Part shown: piece by piece, positions 1 to 10,716 of the stretch | How the letters are laid out: every line of letters begins with the position of its first letter | How positions within the stretch are numbered: position 1 is the first letter of the stretch | Source of the DNA: Monodelphis domestica | Taxonomy: Eukaryota; Chordata; Mammalia; Didelphimorphia; Didelphidae | Reading direction: 5' to 3' | Length of the DNA stretch: 64,000 bases | Assembly: GCF_027887165.1 (NCBI RefSeq) | Contig: NC_077230.1 | Location: 262,202,976 to 262,266,975 of the forward strand | The notes under the pieces: generated by a model | Seen by the model: only the letters and a program-made list of their open reading frames with translations | The model's database searches: none | What the model was told of the DNA's origin: nothing | Position numbers and translations under genes: made by a program

Positions 1-2957
1 AATCTTTCCCTTCCCAAAGGTCTAACAGGTATACTATTCTGTGTTCACCTAATTTACTTATAGTTTCCTTCTTTATGTTCAAGTTATTCACCCATTCTGA
101 ATTTATCTTGGTGTGGGGTGTGAGGTGTTGATCCAAACCTAATACCTCCCACACTGTCTTCCAATTTTCCCAGCAGTTTTTTATCAAATACTGGATTTTT
201 TTTTCCAAAAGCTGGGGTCTTTGGGTTTGTCATAAACTCTCTTGCTGAGATCATTTACGCCAAGTCTATTCCACTGATCCTCCTTTCTGTCTCTTAGCCA
301 GTACCAATTTATTTTGATAACCACTGCTTTATAGTATAGTTTGAGATCTGGGACTGCAAGTCCTCCTTCCTTTGCAATTTTTTTCATGATTTCCCTGGAT
401 ATCCTTGATCTTTTGTTCTTCCAAATGAGCTTAGTTATCGTTTTTTCTAATTCAGTAAGGAAGTTTTTTGATAGTTCAATGGGTATGGCACTAAATAAGT
501 AAATTAATTTGGGTAGGATTGTCATTTTTATTATGTTAGCTCGTCCCATTCATGAGCAATCAATGTTTTTCCAATTGTTTAGATCTAGTTTTAGCTGTGT
601 GGAAAGTGTTTTGTAGTTGTGTTCATATAATTCCTGTGTTTGTCTTGGCAGATAGATTCCTAAGTATTTTATATTGTCTAGGATGATTTTGAATGGAATT
701 TTGCTCTCTAATTCTTGGTGCTGAAATGGGGTAGAGATATATAGAAATGCTGATGACTTATGCTGGTTTATTTTGTATCCTGCAACTTTGCTAAAGTTGT
801 TGATTATTTCGAGTAACTTTTTGGTTGATTCTCTAGGATTCCTTAAGTAAACCATCATATCATCTGCAAAGAGTGATAGCTTGGTCTCCTCACTGCCAAT
901 TTTAATACCTTGAATTTCTTTTTCTTCTCTAATTGCTACTGCTAGTGTTTCTAGTACAATGTTAAATAATAGAGGTGATAATGGGCATCCTTGTTTTACT
1001 CCTGATCTTATTGGAAAGGCTTCTAGTTTATCCCCATTGCAAATGATGTTTGCTGATGGTTTTAGATCTATACTGTTTATTATTTTTAGGAAAGGCCCTT
1101 CTATTCCTATACTTTCTAGTGTTTTCAATAGGAATGGGTGTTGTATTTTATCAAAGGCTTTTTCTGCATCTATTGAGATAATCATGTGATTTTTGTCACT
1201 TTGCTTGTTAATATGATCAATTATGTGGATCTTTTTCCTAATATTGGACCATCCTTGCATTCCTAGTATGAATCCTGCCTGGTCATAGTGGATGACCCTT
1301 GTGATGACTTGCTGGAGTCTTTTTGCTAGTATCCTATTTAGGATTTTTGCGTCTATATTCATTAGGGAGATTGGTCTATAGTTTTCTTTCTCTGTTTTTG
1401 ACCTGCCTGGCTTTGGGATCAGTACCATGTTTGTGTCGTAGAATGAATTTGGTAGAACTCCTTCTTGGTCTATTCTGTCAAATAGTTTGTTTAATATTGG
1501 GATTAGTTGTTCTTTGAATGTTTGATAGAATTCATTTGTGAATCCATCTGGACCTGGGGATTTTTTCTTAGGAAGTTCTTTGATGGCTTGTTCAATTTCT
1601 TTTTCTGAAATGGGGTTATTAAGGTAATTTATTTCTTCCTCTTTTAGTCTAGGCAATTTATATTTTTGTAAGTATTCATCCATATCACCTAGATTGCTAT
1701 ATTTGTTGCCATATAATTGGGCATAGTAGTTTTTAATGATTGCCTTAATTTCCTCTTCATTAGAGGTGAGGTCTCCTTTTTCATCTTGGATACTGTCAAT
1801 TTGGTTTATTTCTTTCCTTTTTTTAATTAGACTGACTAGTACTTTGTCTATTTTATTTGTTTTTTCAAAGTACCAGCTTCTAGTCTTATTTATTAAATCA
1901 ATAGTTCTTTGACTTTCAATTTTATTAATTTCTCCTTTGAGTTTTAGGATCTCTAATTTAGTCTTCATCTGAGAATTTTTAATTTGTTCACTTCTAATTT
2001 CTTATTTGCATGCCCAATTCATTGACCTCTGCCCTTCTTAATTTGGTAACATATGAACTCAAGGATATAAATTTCCCCCTGAGTACTGCTTTGGATGCAT
2101 CCCATAGGTTTTGAAAGGATGTCTCATCCTTGTCATTTTCTTCAATGAAGTTATTAATTGTTTCTATGATTTGTTCTTTAACTAACAGGTTTTGGAGAAT
2201 CGTATTGTTTAATTTCCAATTAATTTTCGATTTACCTCTCCATGTTCCTTTACTAATTATTCTTTTCATTGCATTGTATCTGAGAAAGTTGCGTTTATTA
2301 TTTCAGCTCTTTTGCAATTGTTTGCAATGTTTTTATGCCCTAATACATGGTCAATTTTTGTAAATGTACCATGTGCTTCAGAAAAGAAGGTATATTCCTT
2401 TTTGTCCCTATTTATTTTTCTCCACATGTCTACTAACTCTAATTTTTCTAAGATTTCATTCACTTCTCTTAACTCTTTCTTATTTTTTGGTTTGATTTAT
2501 CTAGTTAGGATAGAGGAAGGTTCAGATCTCCCACTAGTATAGTTTTTCTATCTATTTTGTCCTTGAGTTCCTCTAGTTTCTCCTTTAGAAATTTGGATGC
2601 TATGCCATTTGGTGCATACATGTTGAGTACAGATATTTCCTCACTGTCTATACTGCCTTTTATCAGGATGTAATTACCTTCCCTATCTCTTTTAACTAGA
2701 TTTATTTTTACTTTGGCTTTGTCAGATATCATGATTGCGACTCCTGCCTTCTTTTTGTCAGTTGATGCCCAATAGATTCAGCTCCACCCTCTTACTTTCA
2801 CCCTATGTGTATCTACCTTTCTCATATGTGTTTCTTGTAGACAGCATGTGGTAGGGTTTTGGACTCTAATCCACTCTGCTATTAGCTTGCGTTTTATGGG
2901 TGAGTTCATTCCATTCACATGCAGAGTTATGATTACTAGCTATGTATTTCCCAGCAT
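1..2957 (-). pseudogene. L1 ORF2 (endonuclease/reverse transcriptase), broken, C-terminus off window
   Basis: ORF2p nicks DNA and reverse-transcribes L1 RNA at the nick. The start ATG is taken at 2957-2955 because LHVNGMNSPIKRK, the endonuclease N-terminus, follows in frame. Endonuclease motifs are LQETHM (about 2830) and VGDLN (about 2515). The reverse transcriptase lies in 550-1968, with [56 protein letters not shown] and the catalytic LFADDMM, all intact. The thumb and C-terminal part continue to base 1 ([10 protein letters not shown]-like region near 330). Breaks: in-frame TAG at codon 6 (2940-2942), TGA at 2778-2780, TAA at 2505-2507, at least two frameshifts between 2505 and 1968, TGA 550-552 (a Trp codon in relatives) and a frameshift at an A-run near 190. 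Confidence 0.95.
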
Positions 2958-3718
2958 TTTGATTTCTGCTCCTTTACCTGCCTTTTCTTCTTTCACTATT
3001 TCCTTCTACACCAATGTTTGCTTTTGAACAGTCCCCCTTGTTCCCACCCTTATTTTACTTCCCTTTCTACCCCCCTCCCTATTTATCCCCTGCTTATTTC
3101 CCCTGTAATCTTTCTAAAATTAACCCCCCACTCCCTCCCTCTCTTTTACTGCTTCCCTCCCCACCAGACCGTTTGTTACCCTTCTACTCCCCTATAGGGT
3201 GCATATCTATTCTCTGCCCCCAATGGATTGGATTGTTTTTTCCCTCTTTGAGTCACTTTCAAAGCACGTAAAAGTTGAGTATTTCCTGTCTCTGACCTCT
3301 TTACCCTTCCAGTGTATTGATGTTCTTCCCCCTCCCACCATGAGCTTCTTTATGACATATAAATTTATCCCCATTTGTTTTTTTTCCCATTTCTTTTAAT
3401 ATTAACCTATTTTAAGCTCTAGTTATATATATATATATATGCATACTTATGCATATGTATTTTTGCATGCATATATCTATATACCTATTTATGTCTTGTC
3501 CTTTCATCCTATACAATTTATTGCTGTTCCCTCTAAGTATACTTCTTTTTGCTGCCCAGCTAATAATAACAGTTTTTAAGAGTTACCAATGACCTCTTTT
3601 CTTATAGGGATACATATCATTTTAACTTATTGAGTCTCTTAAAATTTTTTTTGTTTTTCTTTTTTCCCCTCTTTTTTAATTACCATTTGATGATTCTCTT
3701 GAGTTCTGTGCTTGGACA
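2958..3718 (-). other. Long inter-ORF spacer of the L1
   Basis: About 760 bp separate the ORF1 stop (3719-3721) from the first ATG of ORF2 (2957-2955). On the L1 sense strand it is purine-rich (the plus strand shows long C/T runs at 3020-3400) and holds a short (AT)n tract at about 3422-3440. I see no coding signal on the minus strand; the plus-strand open frames at 3014-3399 are low-complexity C/T sequence. Placental L1s usually have a spacer of tens of bases, so this length is notable. No insertion boundary or TSD is visible inside it, so it seems native to the family. Confidence 0.75.
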
Positions 3719-4804
3719 TCAAATTTTCTGTTCAGGTCTGGCCTTTTCTTTATAAATTCTTGAAATTCTTCTATTTTGTTGAATGACCATACTTTCCCCT
3801 GTAAGAATATAGTCAGTTTTACTGGGTAGTTGATTCTTGGTTGTAGACCTAGTTCTTTTGCTTTCCCGGAATATCGTATTCCATGCCTTTCTTTTTTTCA
3901 GTGTGGATGCAGCCAGATCCTGAGTTATCCTCACTGTGGTTCCTTGGTATCTGAATGACTTCTTCTTGGCAGCTTGTAATATCTTTTCTTTGGTCTGGTA
4001 GTTCTTGAATTTGGCTATAACATTCCTGGGTGTTGTCAGTTGGGGATTAAGTACAGGAGGTGATCTGTGGATTCTATCAATCTCCACTTTTCCCTCTTGT
4101 TCAAGGATTTTGGGGCAGTTTTCTTTAATAACTTCCTGTAATATAATGTCCAGGCTTTTTCTTTTGTCATGGTCTTCTGGTAGGCCAATAATTCTTAAAT
4201 TGTCTCTCCTTGAACGATTTTCTAAATTCTCTGTTTTGTGAATGAGATGCTTCACATTTTCCTCATTTTTTTCATTCTTTTAGTTTTGTTTTATAGTGTC
4301 TTGCTGCCTTGTGAGGTCGCTCAATTCAAGTTGTATTCTGGTTCTTAAAGACTGGATTTCATCCTTAGTTTTTTGGTCGTCCTTTTCCTTTTGGTCAGAT
4401 TTTCTTTGGAGGTCATTTTTCATCTTCTTCACCTCATCTTTCATCTGCTTTGCCTCATCTTTCATCTCCTTTGCCTCATTTTCCAGCTGGTTGATTTTGG
4501 CTTTCAAGACACTATTTCCTGTTTCCAGATGACTTATCTTAGTTTTTAAGTTCTTTTCCCAATTGTCTTCAGCCTCTCTTAATTGTGTTTTGAATTGCAT
4601 TTTGAATTCTTCCAAAGCCTGTATCCAATTCACTGGGATTTCTGATTTTTCCTTTGCTGGGTCCTCCCCCTCTGTTTCATTCGCTCTTTGCTCATTACCT
4701 GTGCAAAAGCTGTCTATTGTAATTTCTTTCTTCTTTTTCTGTTGTTTGCTCGAGTTTGCCCCTTCTTTGCTCCCCGTATTTGGCTATGCTCTTGCTCCTC
4801 TCAT
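3719..4804 (-). pseudogene. L1 ORF1 (RNA-binding chaperone protein), two in-frame stops
   Basis: L1 ORF1p is the trimeric coiled-coil RNA-binding protein of the L1 particle. One frame of 362 codons runs from ATG 4804-4802 to TGA at 3719-3721. Codons about 7-60 are polar and lysine-rich. A long heptad-like coiled coil follows (about 60-170, rich in E, K and Q, with repeated KEMKDEAKQMKDEVKKMKN-type units). Then come an RRM-like part with NLRIIGLPED and a C-terminal domain with VRITQDLAAST. Two in-frame stops break it: TAG at codon 7 (4784-4786) and TAA at codon 175 (4280-4282), the latter exactly between coiled coil and RRM. The frame is otherwise kept. Starts at GTG 4633 or at internal ATGs are artefacts of these stops. 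Length suits an L1 ORF1p. Confidence 0.92.
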
Positions 4805-5532
4805 TTTGTTTTGGTTTTGGGGCTGTCAGTCTCCCCTCTTGGAGCTTTGTCAGATCTCTTGGTACAGTCTCTAGGGGAGGAATGTTAGCTTCCCTGTCCT
4901 CTGGAGGCTTTTGATTGGATTGAGTTCAATTGGTTTGGGCTGTATGTGGTATGAAGCACTGAGGCTCTGAAGACTCCTGGAAGGCTGGGCCGCCCAGGCT
5001 CTCTCCAGTTCTCTCCAGCTGCTTCTCCACAGTCAGCAAGTGCCTTTGCCCACCTCCCTAAACTCTGAGGGGTTCTGATGGTATTAGTTCAACTGGATTG
5101 GTCTGGATGTGCCCGAGGCAAGGGTGAGACTGGAGCCCAATGGAGGGGCCCATTTCTCCCTGGCTTCCTCCCCACTGTCCAAGCTGGATGCTCCCAGCCC
5201 GGCTCCCCACTGCTCACAAGGTAGACCCTGCAAACCAGCACCTTTACCCACTCAGAGGTTCCCGCTGCTGCTGGGGGCTCAGCCCTCTGGGTTGTGGGGG
5301 AGGAGTCCTGGGACCTTAGCTCTACCTTCCCCTTAGCCCTGAGTATTCTCGTATTCAGGCTTTTGGGGGGCGTACTTTATGATTTGAGTCCAAAAGGAGG
5401 GTTCCCCGCTTCTGTCTTGTTGTTCAGATTGAATTTCGGTGCCCTAGGAGCATTCAGTCTGTATCGGTAAGGAAGGGTCTTCCACGAGGTCTGAACTTTT
5501 GCTGCTTGCTAAGCTGCCATCTTGACTCTGCC
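4805..5532 (-). promoter_or_regulatory. L1 5'UTR (internal promoter region)
   Basis: About 730 bp from the L1 5' end to the ORF1 ATG at 4804-4802. It is clearly GC-richer than the surrounding DNA, especially 4960-5350, as expected of an L1 internal RNA polymerase II promoter. The first bases on the minus strand contain caagatggc, which resembles the YY1-type site at the start of mammalian L1s; that function is inferred from other L1s. Open frames here on the plus strand look like by-products of the GC-rich sequence. Confidence 0.8.
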
Positions 5533-5544
5533 AATTGAGTTAAA

Positions 5545-6125
5545 TTTTAAATGTACTAGAAGTTTTCTTAGTTGTAACTGGATGATCTTTCACAATTTTA
5601 TTCAGATTTTTATTTACTCTTTTTAAAAAATTTGTTTGTTAACAAAGTTCCCAGATAACTCTCTATCTCATTCCCTCTCACACAGAGAAAACATCATTTG
5701 ACAAAAAGATATATGGATATATAAAACTATATCTTGTTTGTTCCTTTTTATCAGTCCTTTCTCTACAGATGGATATAGAAGTCATTCTTCAAACAATATT
5801 TCTATTGCTGTTCATAATGTTCTCATAGTTCTGCTCTTTTCATTCTTTTCATATAAGGCTTCCCATGATTTTTTTTTATTAACCTGCTCATCATTTCTTA
5901 CAGCATGGTAGTATTTCATCACAATCATGTGCCACAACTTATTTAGCCATTCCCCAATTAAGGAGCATCTCCTCAACTTCTAGTTCTTTGTCATTACAAA
6001 GAGAGCTACTATAAATGATTTAGAAAATATAGGTTCTTTTTTGCCCTGATTACCATTTCTTGTGTATTTTTTCTTAAGGCTATATTTGTCCTAGGAACAT
6101 TATGGGATTATAATCATTTGGCCGC
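5545..6125 (-). mobile_element. Older L1 3' end fragment
   Basis: Matches other L1 tails in the window: the plus strand shows the reversed 3' region around 5890-6010 (catcatttcttacagc, ttagccattccccaatt, cattacaaagagagct), the same landmarks as in the L1 tails near 35600 and 59850. It is diverged, lacks open frames, and abuts the 5' end of the younger L1, which probably inserted into it. Limits are approximate. Confidence 0.75.
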
Positions 6126-6869
6126 ATGATGGGATACTACAAAGACTAAAAATTTGAAGGAAAACCCTCCAACTCCTATCTTAACTCCACTTCTGACTTG
6201 CTGAATTTCTGAACCATGTCACAGTAACCTTCTCACCATGAAAAATGCTTCTGCCCTTCCAGCCTAAACAATCCCTTCACCCCTGCTGTGCCCTTCTTGG
6301 CTTGATGAGTTCATCCTGGCATCTCCATTTCAAGGAAGTGCCTAGGCAAGCCATGCTCACTTCTTTACTCCTATACTAGCTCCAATCCTAACTTGAGACT
6401 TTTCCACCATGCCCCACCATCCCACTGCACCTACATACTTACAATATGATCAATTATAAAGAAAAACATTCAATCATACTCCTAATTTTTTTTTCTGTAC
6501 AATGCTCAGGAACTGATTTGATGCCTTTGCTTTTGAAGTAAATTATTTATTTAAATACATTTTATTTACTTCTTATATTGTTAAAATGTATTCATATTTA
6601 AATATAGTAAATTTAAATATGTTTAAAGATAATATGCATTGAATTGAACAAAGAAAGGCAATATATACTATATTGGGGAAAGAACACTAAATATGGAGTA
6701 AGAAGACAGTTTTAAATACAAGCTCTGATGATTCCAAGGATATGCTTCTAAGTAAAATAACTTCTTTGGACTTCATCTTTAATATTAAGATGATATTTTG
6801 GGGCTTCTTAAAAATCTAAAACATATGATTTTAAATAAACAAGAATTTTGGTTTCAAAGAATCACAGCT
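6126..6869. other. No recognised feature, AT-rich
   Basis: 6126-6480 is C-rich on the plus strand with no repeat I can name. 6490-6850 is AT-rich single-copy-looking sequence. No exon signal. Confidence 0.4.
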
Positions 6870-7060
6870 TAAGTGGAATTCCTTTATTTGTGCCCAACTT
6901 TTTGAGATCCCATTTAGGATTTTCCTGGAAAAGATACTTTGGGGGATTACCATTTCCTTCTCTAGTTTATTTTACAGATGAAGAAACTAAGGCAAACAAA
7001 GTTAAGTGGATTGTCCAGGGTCTCACAGAAAGTGAGTGTCTGAGACCATATTAAACAGAT
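6870..7060 (-). mobile_element. CORE-SINE with RTE-like tail
   Basis: The reversed SINE core (acagatgaagaaactaaggc, then gtggattgtccagggtc) follows a reversed RTE/Bov-B-type tail (gtgcccaactttttgagatc, ggaaaagatactttgggg). This is the marsupial tRNA-derived CORE-SINE presumed to be moved by RTE LINEs. Diverged; the 5' head is missing or worn. Confidence 0.75.
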
Positions 7061-7687
7061 GGTTTGTCACAAAAAATATAAACAGAAATTACATAATTAT
7101 CTTTGATGCTGGTAACTATGAATCTTCCAAGATATTAAGAAAAGGGCTAAACTTAGACAAATATGTCAAATAAATATTTTCAGTCCCTTTGAGTCCATAT
7201 CAATGAAGAATACAATATAGATTTTCCTAGTTTTCCTTGTCAGGACCAGGGCAGAGATAGAAGGGTAGAAATTGAGAAAAGAAAAATTAAAAAATTCTGA
7301 AAATATGCCTGCCCCTCCTTTTCATAAATCTGACATAAAGCTTTTGAATATATATTATTTTCAAATAGTTTGAGGATGTGCATTTAGAGCAATATCAAAA
7401 GTAAGTTAACTTTTATAATGATTCAGTTTTCTGTTGATTTTAGCCTTATTCTAATACTCTTTGACTATTTTCAGTAACAATTCCTCCTGATGTTTTTATT
7501 ATATAAATTATATTATATATTATATAATATATGTCATATATTATATAAATTATATATACATATATATAAAATGTCTAATTTTATTAGACATACGCATTGT
7601 CATACCTGTTACATTTTTGTAAAGATTCTATAACCAGCACGAATGTCAAATTATCTGCCTTCAAAAGGCTGTTTGTAATTAATAGTA
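7061..7687. other. Unique AT-rich stretch with TA-rich tract
   Basis: Mostly single-copy-looking. 7495-7575 is a dense TA-rich tract able to fold, followed at 7571-7591 by a small perfect hairpin (arms atgtctaat / attagacat). No gene signal. Confidence 0.5.
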
Positions 7688-7910
7688 ACAGCAATAATAG
7701 CCAGCATTTATATAATGCTTCAAGGTGAGCAAAACACTTTACAAATATTTAAATTTATATTCACAACAACCCTAGGGTATAAATACCATTATTGCCATTC
7801 TACAGATGATGAAACTGAGGCAAGCAGAAGTTAAAAGACTTGCCAGGGCAGTATTTGAACTCAGGTCATCTTTACTACAGATTTAGCCTACTACCACTTG
7901 TCGCACCTGG
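7688..7910 (-). mobile_element. CORE-SINE with L2-like tail
   Basis: On the plus strand it runs tail first: catttatataatgcttcaag, aacactttacaaatattt, cacaacaaccctagggta, then the reversed core (cagatgatgaaactgaggca, gacttgccagggcag) and head. This is the MIR/THER-like class with an L2-type 3' tail, nearly full length, moderately diverged. Confidence 0.8.
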
Positions 7911-8205
7911 GTGTTAAAATTCTTGATGCAGGACATAGTTGTCTACCCACTACCTTTCCAGAACTTCCATTTACACTAAGGGCATAAGAAGTAGAGATTG
8001 TCATGGGCATAATGATGTAATGCATCTCGGGTTTTATGTTATACTTAAATTTTCCTGACCTAAACCTATTTTTTTCCATAACTACAAGAACAAAAACTTC
8101 TCCCTGCTTTTGTTCTTCTAAAAACTGTACTGAAGAATCTCTCTATATATAGCAGAATGTGTTGCATTAGCCTCTGTTCTTAAAATTTATATATGATGGA
8201 AAATC

Positions 8206-8490
8206 TGTTACCCTAAAAAAGAACTACATATCCCAAGAGCCCACTGACTTCCTGTCATTATGTACCTCCTATAGACAGAGGATAAAGGGTGTGGGCTTTG
8301 GAGACTCTTGCTTTCCCTCTCTTGCAATGATGCAGCAAGTATGGTGGTAAGGTGAGGATGGCTGAAATGGCTAACCAGCCATGAGCACATGGTCTTTTTT
8401 TGTATCTTCTTTATTCCTTGGTTTCTAATGATCATTAATAAATCTCTTAAAATATAATATTATTATTGACATTTAACTTTAACTTTTACA
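8206..8490 (+). mobile_element. Solo-LTR-like fossil
   Basis: About 285 bp starting TGTTACCC and ending TTTTACA, with a possible promoter A/T box (ggataaagg, about 8280) and a poly-A signal (attaataaatctc, about 8436), the order expected of a retroviral LTR in plus orientation. No internal region is attached and no clear TSD is visible. The family is recalled from general marsupial LTR appearance only. Old and inert. Confidence 0.45.
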
Positions 8491-9072
8491 CTTAACCACC
8501 TTATATAAATCACTTGGGTACTGATTAAAATGTTACTGAAAGATTCCTGCCATAGAGCAGCAGATACAAGGTAGAATGAGTACTGAATTTAGAGAAACAA
8601 TGAGAAGCAAGAACTAGAAAATTTTGTACTTGGAGCAGGAAAGCATTAGAAAGTACACACAGTGTAAACCTGAAGTTATAAGTGGAGAAGCCATGAGATC
8701 ATGCAGGGCTTGTCCATGGAGGTTCCACTCAGACCACTATTGCTGAGGAAAGAATGAAGCATCTTCTGGTAGCTTCCTATTTTAATTAATTATTCTTGCT
8801 ACCTAAATACTAAACTTTGTTCTGTCTCCTTATTGAAGGACTGCCTGAACATGCTATCAGAATTCTGAGTGGGAAGTTCTCAGAGCAAAAGCAGATGCCA
8901 TAATCTAATAAAAGTTCTAGTCTCAAGACCTGAGTTCAAAGTCTGCTGAATGTGGACAAGATACTTCATTTTTCTGTTCCTAAATTTCTTTATCAAGCAT
9001 AATCCACTTTACATAATTGCAAAGAAGGCCTCATAAATTTGAGTTAGTGTTATGGTGGTATACCTCCAAGGG
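8491..9072. other. Mostly unique; possible worn SINE at 8890-9045
   Basis: 8491-8880 shows no repeat that I recognise. At 8890-9045 a plus-strand SINE-like order (cctgagttcaaagtctgctg, ggacaagatacttcattttt, then a tail-like segment) suggests a very diverged CORE-SINE. No gene signal. Confidence 0.4.
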
Positions 9073-9806
9073 GTAGCTAGATGGTATAGTGCCATGATGG
9101 CAAACCCAAGGCACATGTGCACAGATGGCACACAGAGCCCTCCCTCTCTGTGGGTACACATGCCTGCCAGAGTTCATTACTAGAAATGCAGAGGGACTTG
9201 GGCAGAGCAGCTCCCTCTCCCTTACCACCACAGCTGATAACATTTTTTCACTTCATCCCCACTCTGCCCAGCAACACAATGGGAGCATTTTCTCCCTCTG
9301 GGGTAAGGTAGGTAGCTCACCTGTGACAGAGCTGACTGGAGGGAAGAGGAGCTCTTGGGCCACTCCCCTTTCCCTCTCTACCTGTGCCTAAAGACATTTC
9401 TCATATTGCCAACATTCCACCCAGCAGCCCAGTGGGAGGGCTTCCCTCCTCCCCTGTCTGGGGTAAGGTGAAGGGCTTGGGGGAGGGGCATGGGTAGCAT
9501 TCAGTCTCCAAGAGGGTGGGGCATGGCACATAGTCTCTAAAAGGTTCATCATCACTATACATTGTAATGAATAAAATGCCAGACCTAGAGTCAGAAAGAC
9601 TCATGATCCTGAATCAAATCTTGCCTCAGTCACTTATTAGCTGTGTGACTTTGTGCAAGTAGCTTAGATCTACTAATCTCAGTTTCCCCCTCTACAAAAT
9701 AAACTAGAGAGGAAAATGGCAAATAACTCTAGTATCTTTGCCAAGAAAACTTCAAATGGGGTAAAAAAATTCCTGAAATAACTGAAAAATGACTGAACAA
9801 CAAAAG
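9073..9806 (+). mobile_element. CORE-SINE with RTE-like tail, split by a MITE
   Basis: The SINE head (ggggtagctagatggtat) is at 9073-9090. Its continuation (ataaaatgccagacctagag, ctgtgtgactttgtgcaagt) resumes near 9560 and runs through an RTE-type tail (tctttgccaagaaaacttca, gactgaacaacaaaag) to 9806. The roughly 470 bp between the parts is a hAT-like MITE, so a near complete SINE was interrupted after it landed. Confidence 0.75.
9089..9558. mobile_element. hAT-like MITE inside the SINE
   Basis: A GC-richer block whose ends are imperfect inverted repeats: left tagtgccatgatggcaaacc, right (reversed) tagtgatgatgaacctttt. The flanks tagatggt / tacattgt may be a worn 8-bp TSD (6 of 8), the hAT size. 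No transposase frame is present; open frames here are short and unlike any family I know. Classified from terminal features only. Confidence 0.6.
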
Positions 9807-9835
9807 AGAAAATGAAAGATGCAAAGTGTAGTAAT

Positions 9836-10025
9836 GGAAAACTGTGGCATAGTGGATAGAGTACTGAGCCTACAGTCAGGCAGACTCATCTTCCTGAGTT
9901 CAAATCTAGCCTCGGATATAACTAGCTATGTGACCCCATGTAAGTCATTTAATTCTGTTTGCCTCAGTTTCCTCATATGTAAAATGAGATCATGAAAAGT
10001 TGGTCACAATGGAAGAATAACAAAG
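9836..10025 (+). mobile_element. CORE-SINE
   Basis: Complete head and core in plus orientation: actgtggcatagtggataga, cttcctgagttcaaatctag, tagctatgtgaccccatgta, cagtttcctcatatgtaaaa, followed by a short worn RTE-like tail (gaaaagttggtcacaatgg). It lies about 30 bp behind the previous SINE. Confidence 0.85.
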
Positions 10026-10119
10026 AGGATAAAAAATGACAGAATGTCACAAATGTGAGCTAGGGTAATGGTGATATGCCTTTTATCATTATTCTTATTT
10101 GTATTCATTAAATGTGATT

Positions 10120-10285
10120 AGGTCATCAAAGATATTGATAATAGCTCAAAGTTATATGACAATTAAAGGTTTTCCAACTGATTTATTCATGTAATTCCCA
10201 TTTTACTGAGGAAGGAATGGAGGACAAGAGAAACTAAATGACTTGCCCAATTTATTCCAACTCCCATGGTCTATATCTACTGTAA
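10120..10285 (-). mobile_element. Diverged CORE-SINE
   Basis: Reversed core visible as cccattttactgaggaagg and actaaatgacttgcccaat near 10200-10250, preceded by a worn L2-like tail. Ends unclear. Confidence 0.6.
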
Positions 10286-10321
10286 TATGGCACCTTAGTA
10301 ATAAAGTGTTGGTCTTGGAGA

Positions 10322-10412
10322 ACTTTTATTTTTAATATCACAGTAATTTCCCATTAGAACTCTTTCCCCATAGAACTTACTCTTAGAACAAAGAAAGACA
10401 AATATGTCCACC
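10322..10412 (+). repeat. Left arm of a 91-bp inverted repeat
   Basis: These 91 bases recur as their reverse complement at 10710-10800 with, by eye, a single mismatch. The spacer is 297 bp. The arm begins acttttatttttaatatcac and ends acaaatatgtccacc. It is probably the source copy, because the right arm sits where L1 tail sequence breaks off. Confidence 0.93.
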
Positions 10413-10574
10413 ACAGAGAACAAATCACCATAGGAGAAGAAGGGTAATATGGATTAAAAACCCATTAAATAGTCTCACATAGTGTTGGAGTAACTGTTAT
10501 TTTCCACAAGACATGGGGCAATGTTAAATATCCCCACTTGTCAGATAAGGTCATGTTATGGTGAGTTTATTTAT

Positions 10575-10716
10575 TTGTCACATTTTAATATGCATTTAAA
10601 TCCCTCCCTCCCCCCTTCCTTCATTATAGAAGGCATAATATGACAAAAAGATATATGTATATTTAAAACTACATTCTACCTATTTCTATTTATCAGTTCA
10701 TTCTCTGCAGGTGGAC
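10575..10716 (-). mobile_element. L1 3'UTR fragment
   Basis: Resembles the L1 3'UTR at 5640-5780: ccctccctccccccttcc, atgacaaaaagatatatgt, taaaactacattctacc, tttatcagttcattctctgc. It stops at the right arm of the inverted repeat. Confidence 0.65.

Larger units (their letters stand above)
1..5532 (-). mobile_element. L1 LINE with intact 5' end, 3' end off the window
   Basis: A minus-strand L1 whose 5' terminus is in the window: read on the minus strand it opens with ggcagagtcaagatggc at about 5532, the usual kind of L1 5' end. In order come a 5'UTR (to 4805), ORF1 (4804-3719), an inter-ORF spacer (3718-2958) and ORF2 (2957 to the left edge). The ORF2 C-terminus, 3'UTR and poly-A lie beyond base 1. 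Both ORFs carry stops and ORF2 also frameshifts, so this copy is dead, but long stretches read cleanly and its GC-richer 5'UTR is well kept, so it is probably the youngest L1 here. It sits against an older L1 3' end of the same strand (about 5545-6125). The flanking duplication cannot be checked without the 3' end. Confidence 0.95.

Noticed and set aside
3014-3399. Plus-strand frames rich in P, F, S and L
   Set aside because: Low-complexity C/T sequence on the antisense strand of the L1 inter-ORF spacer.
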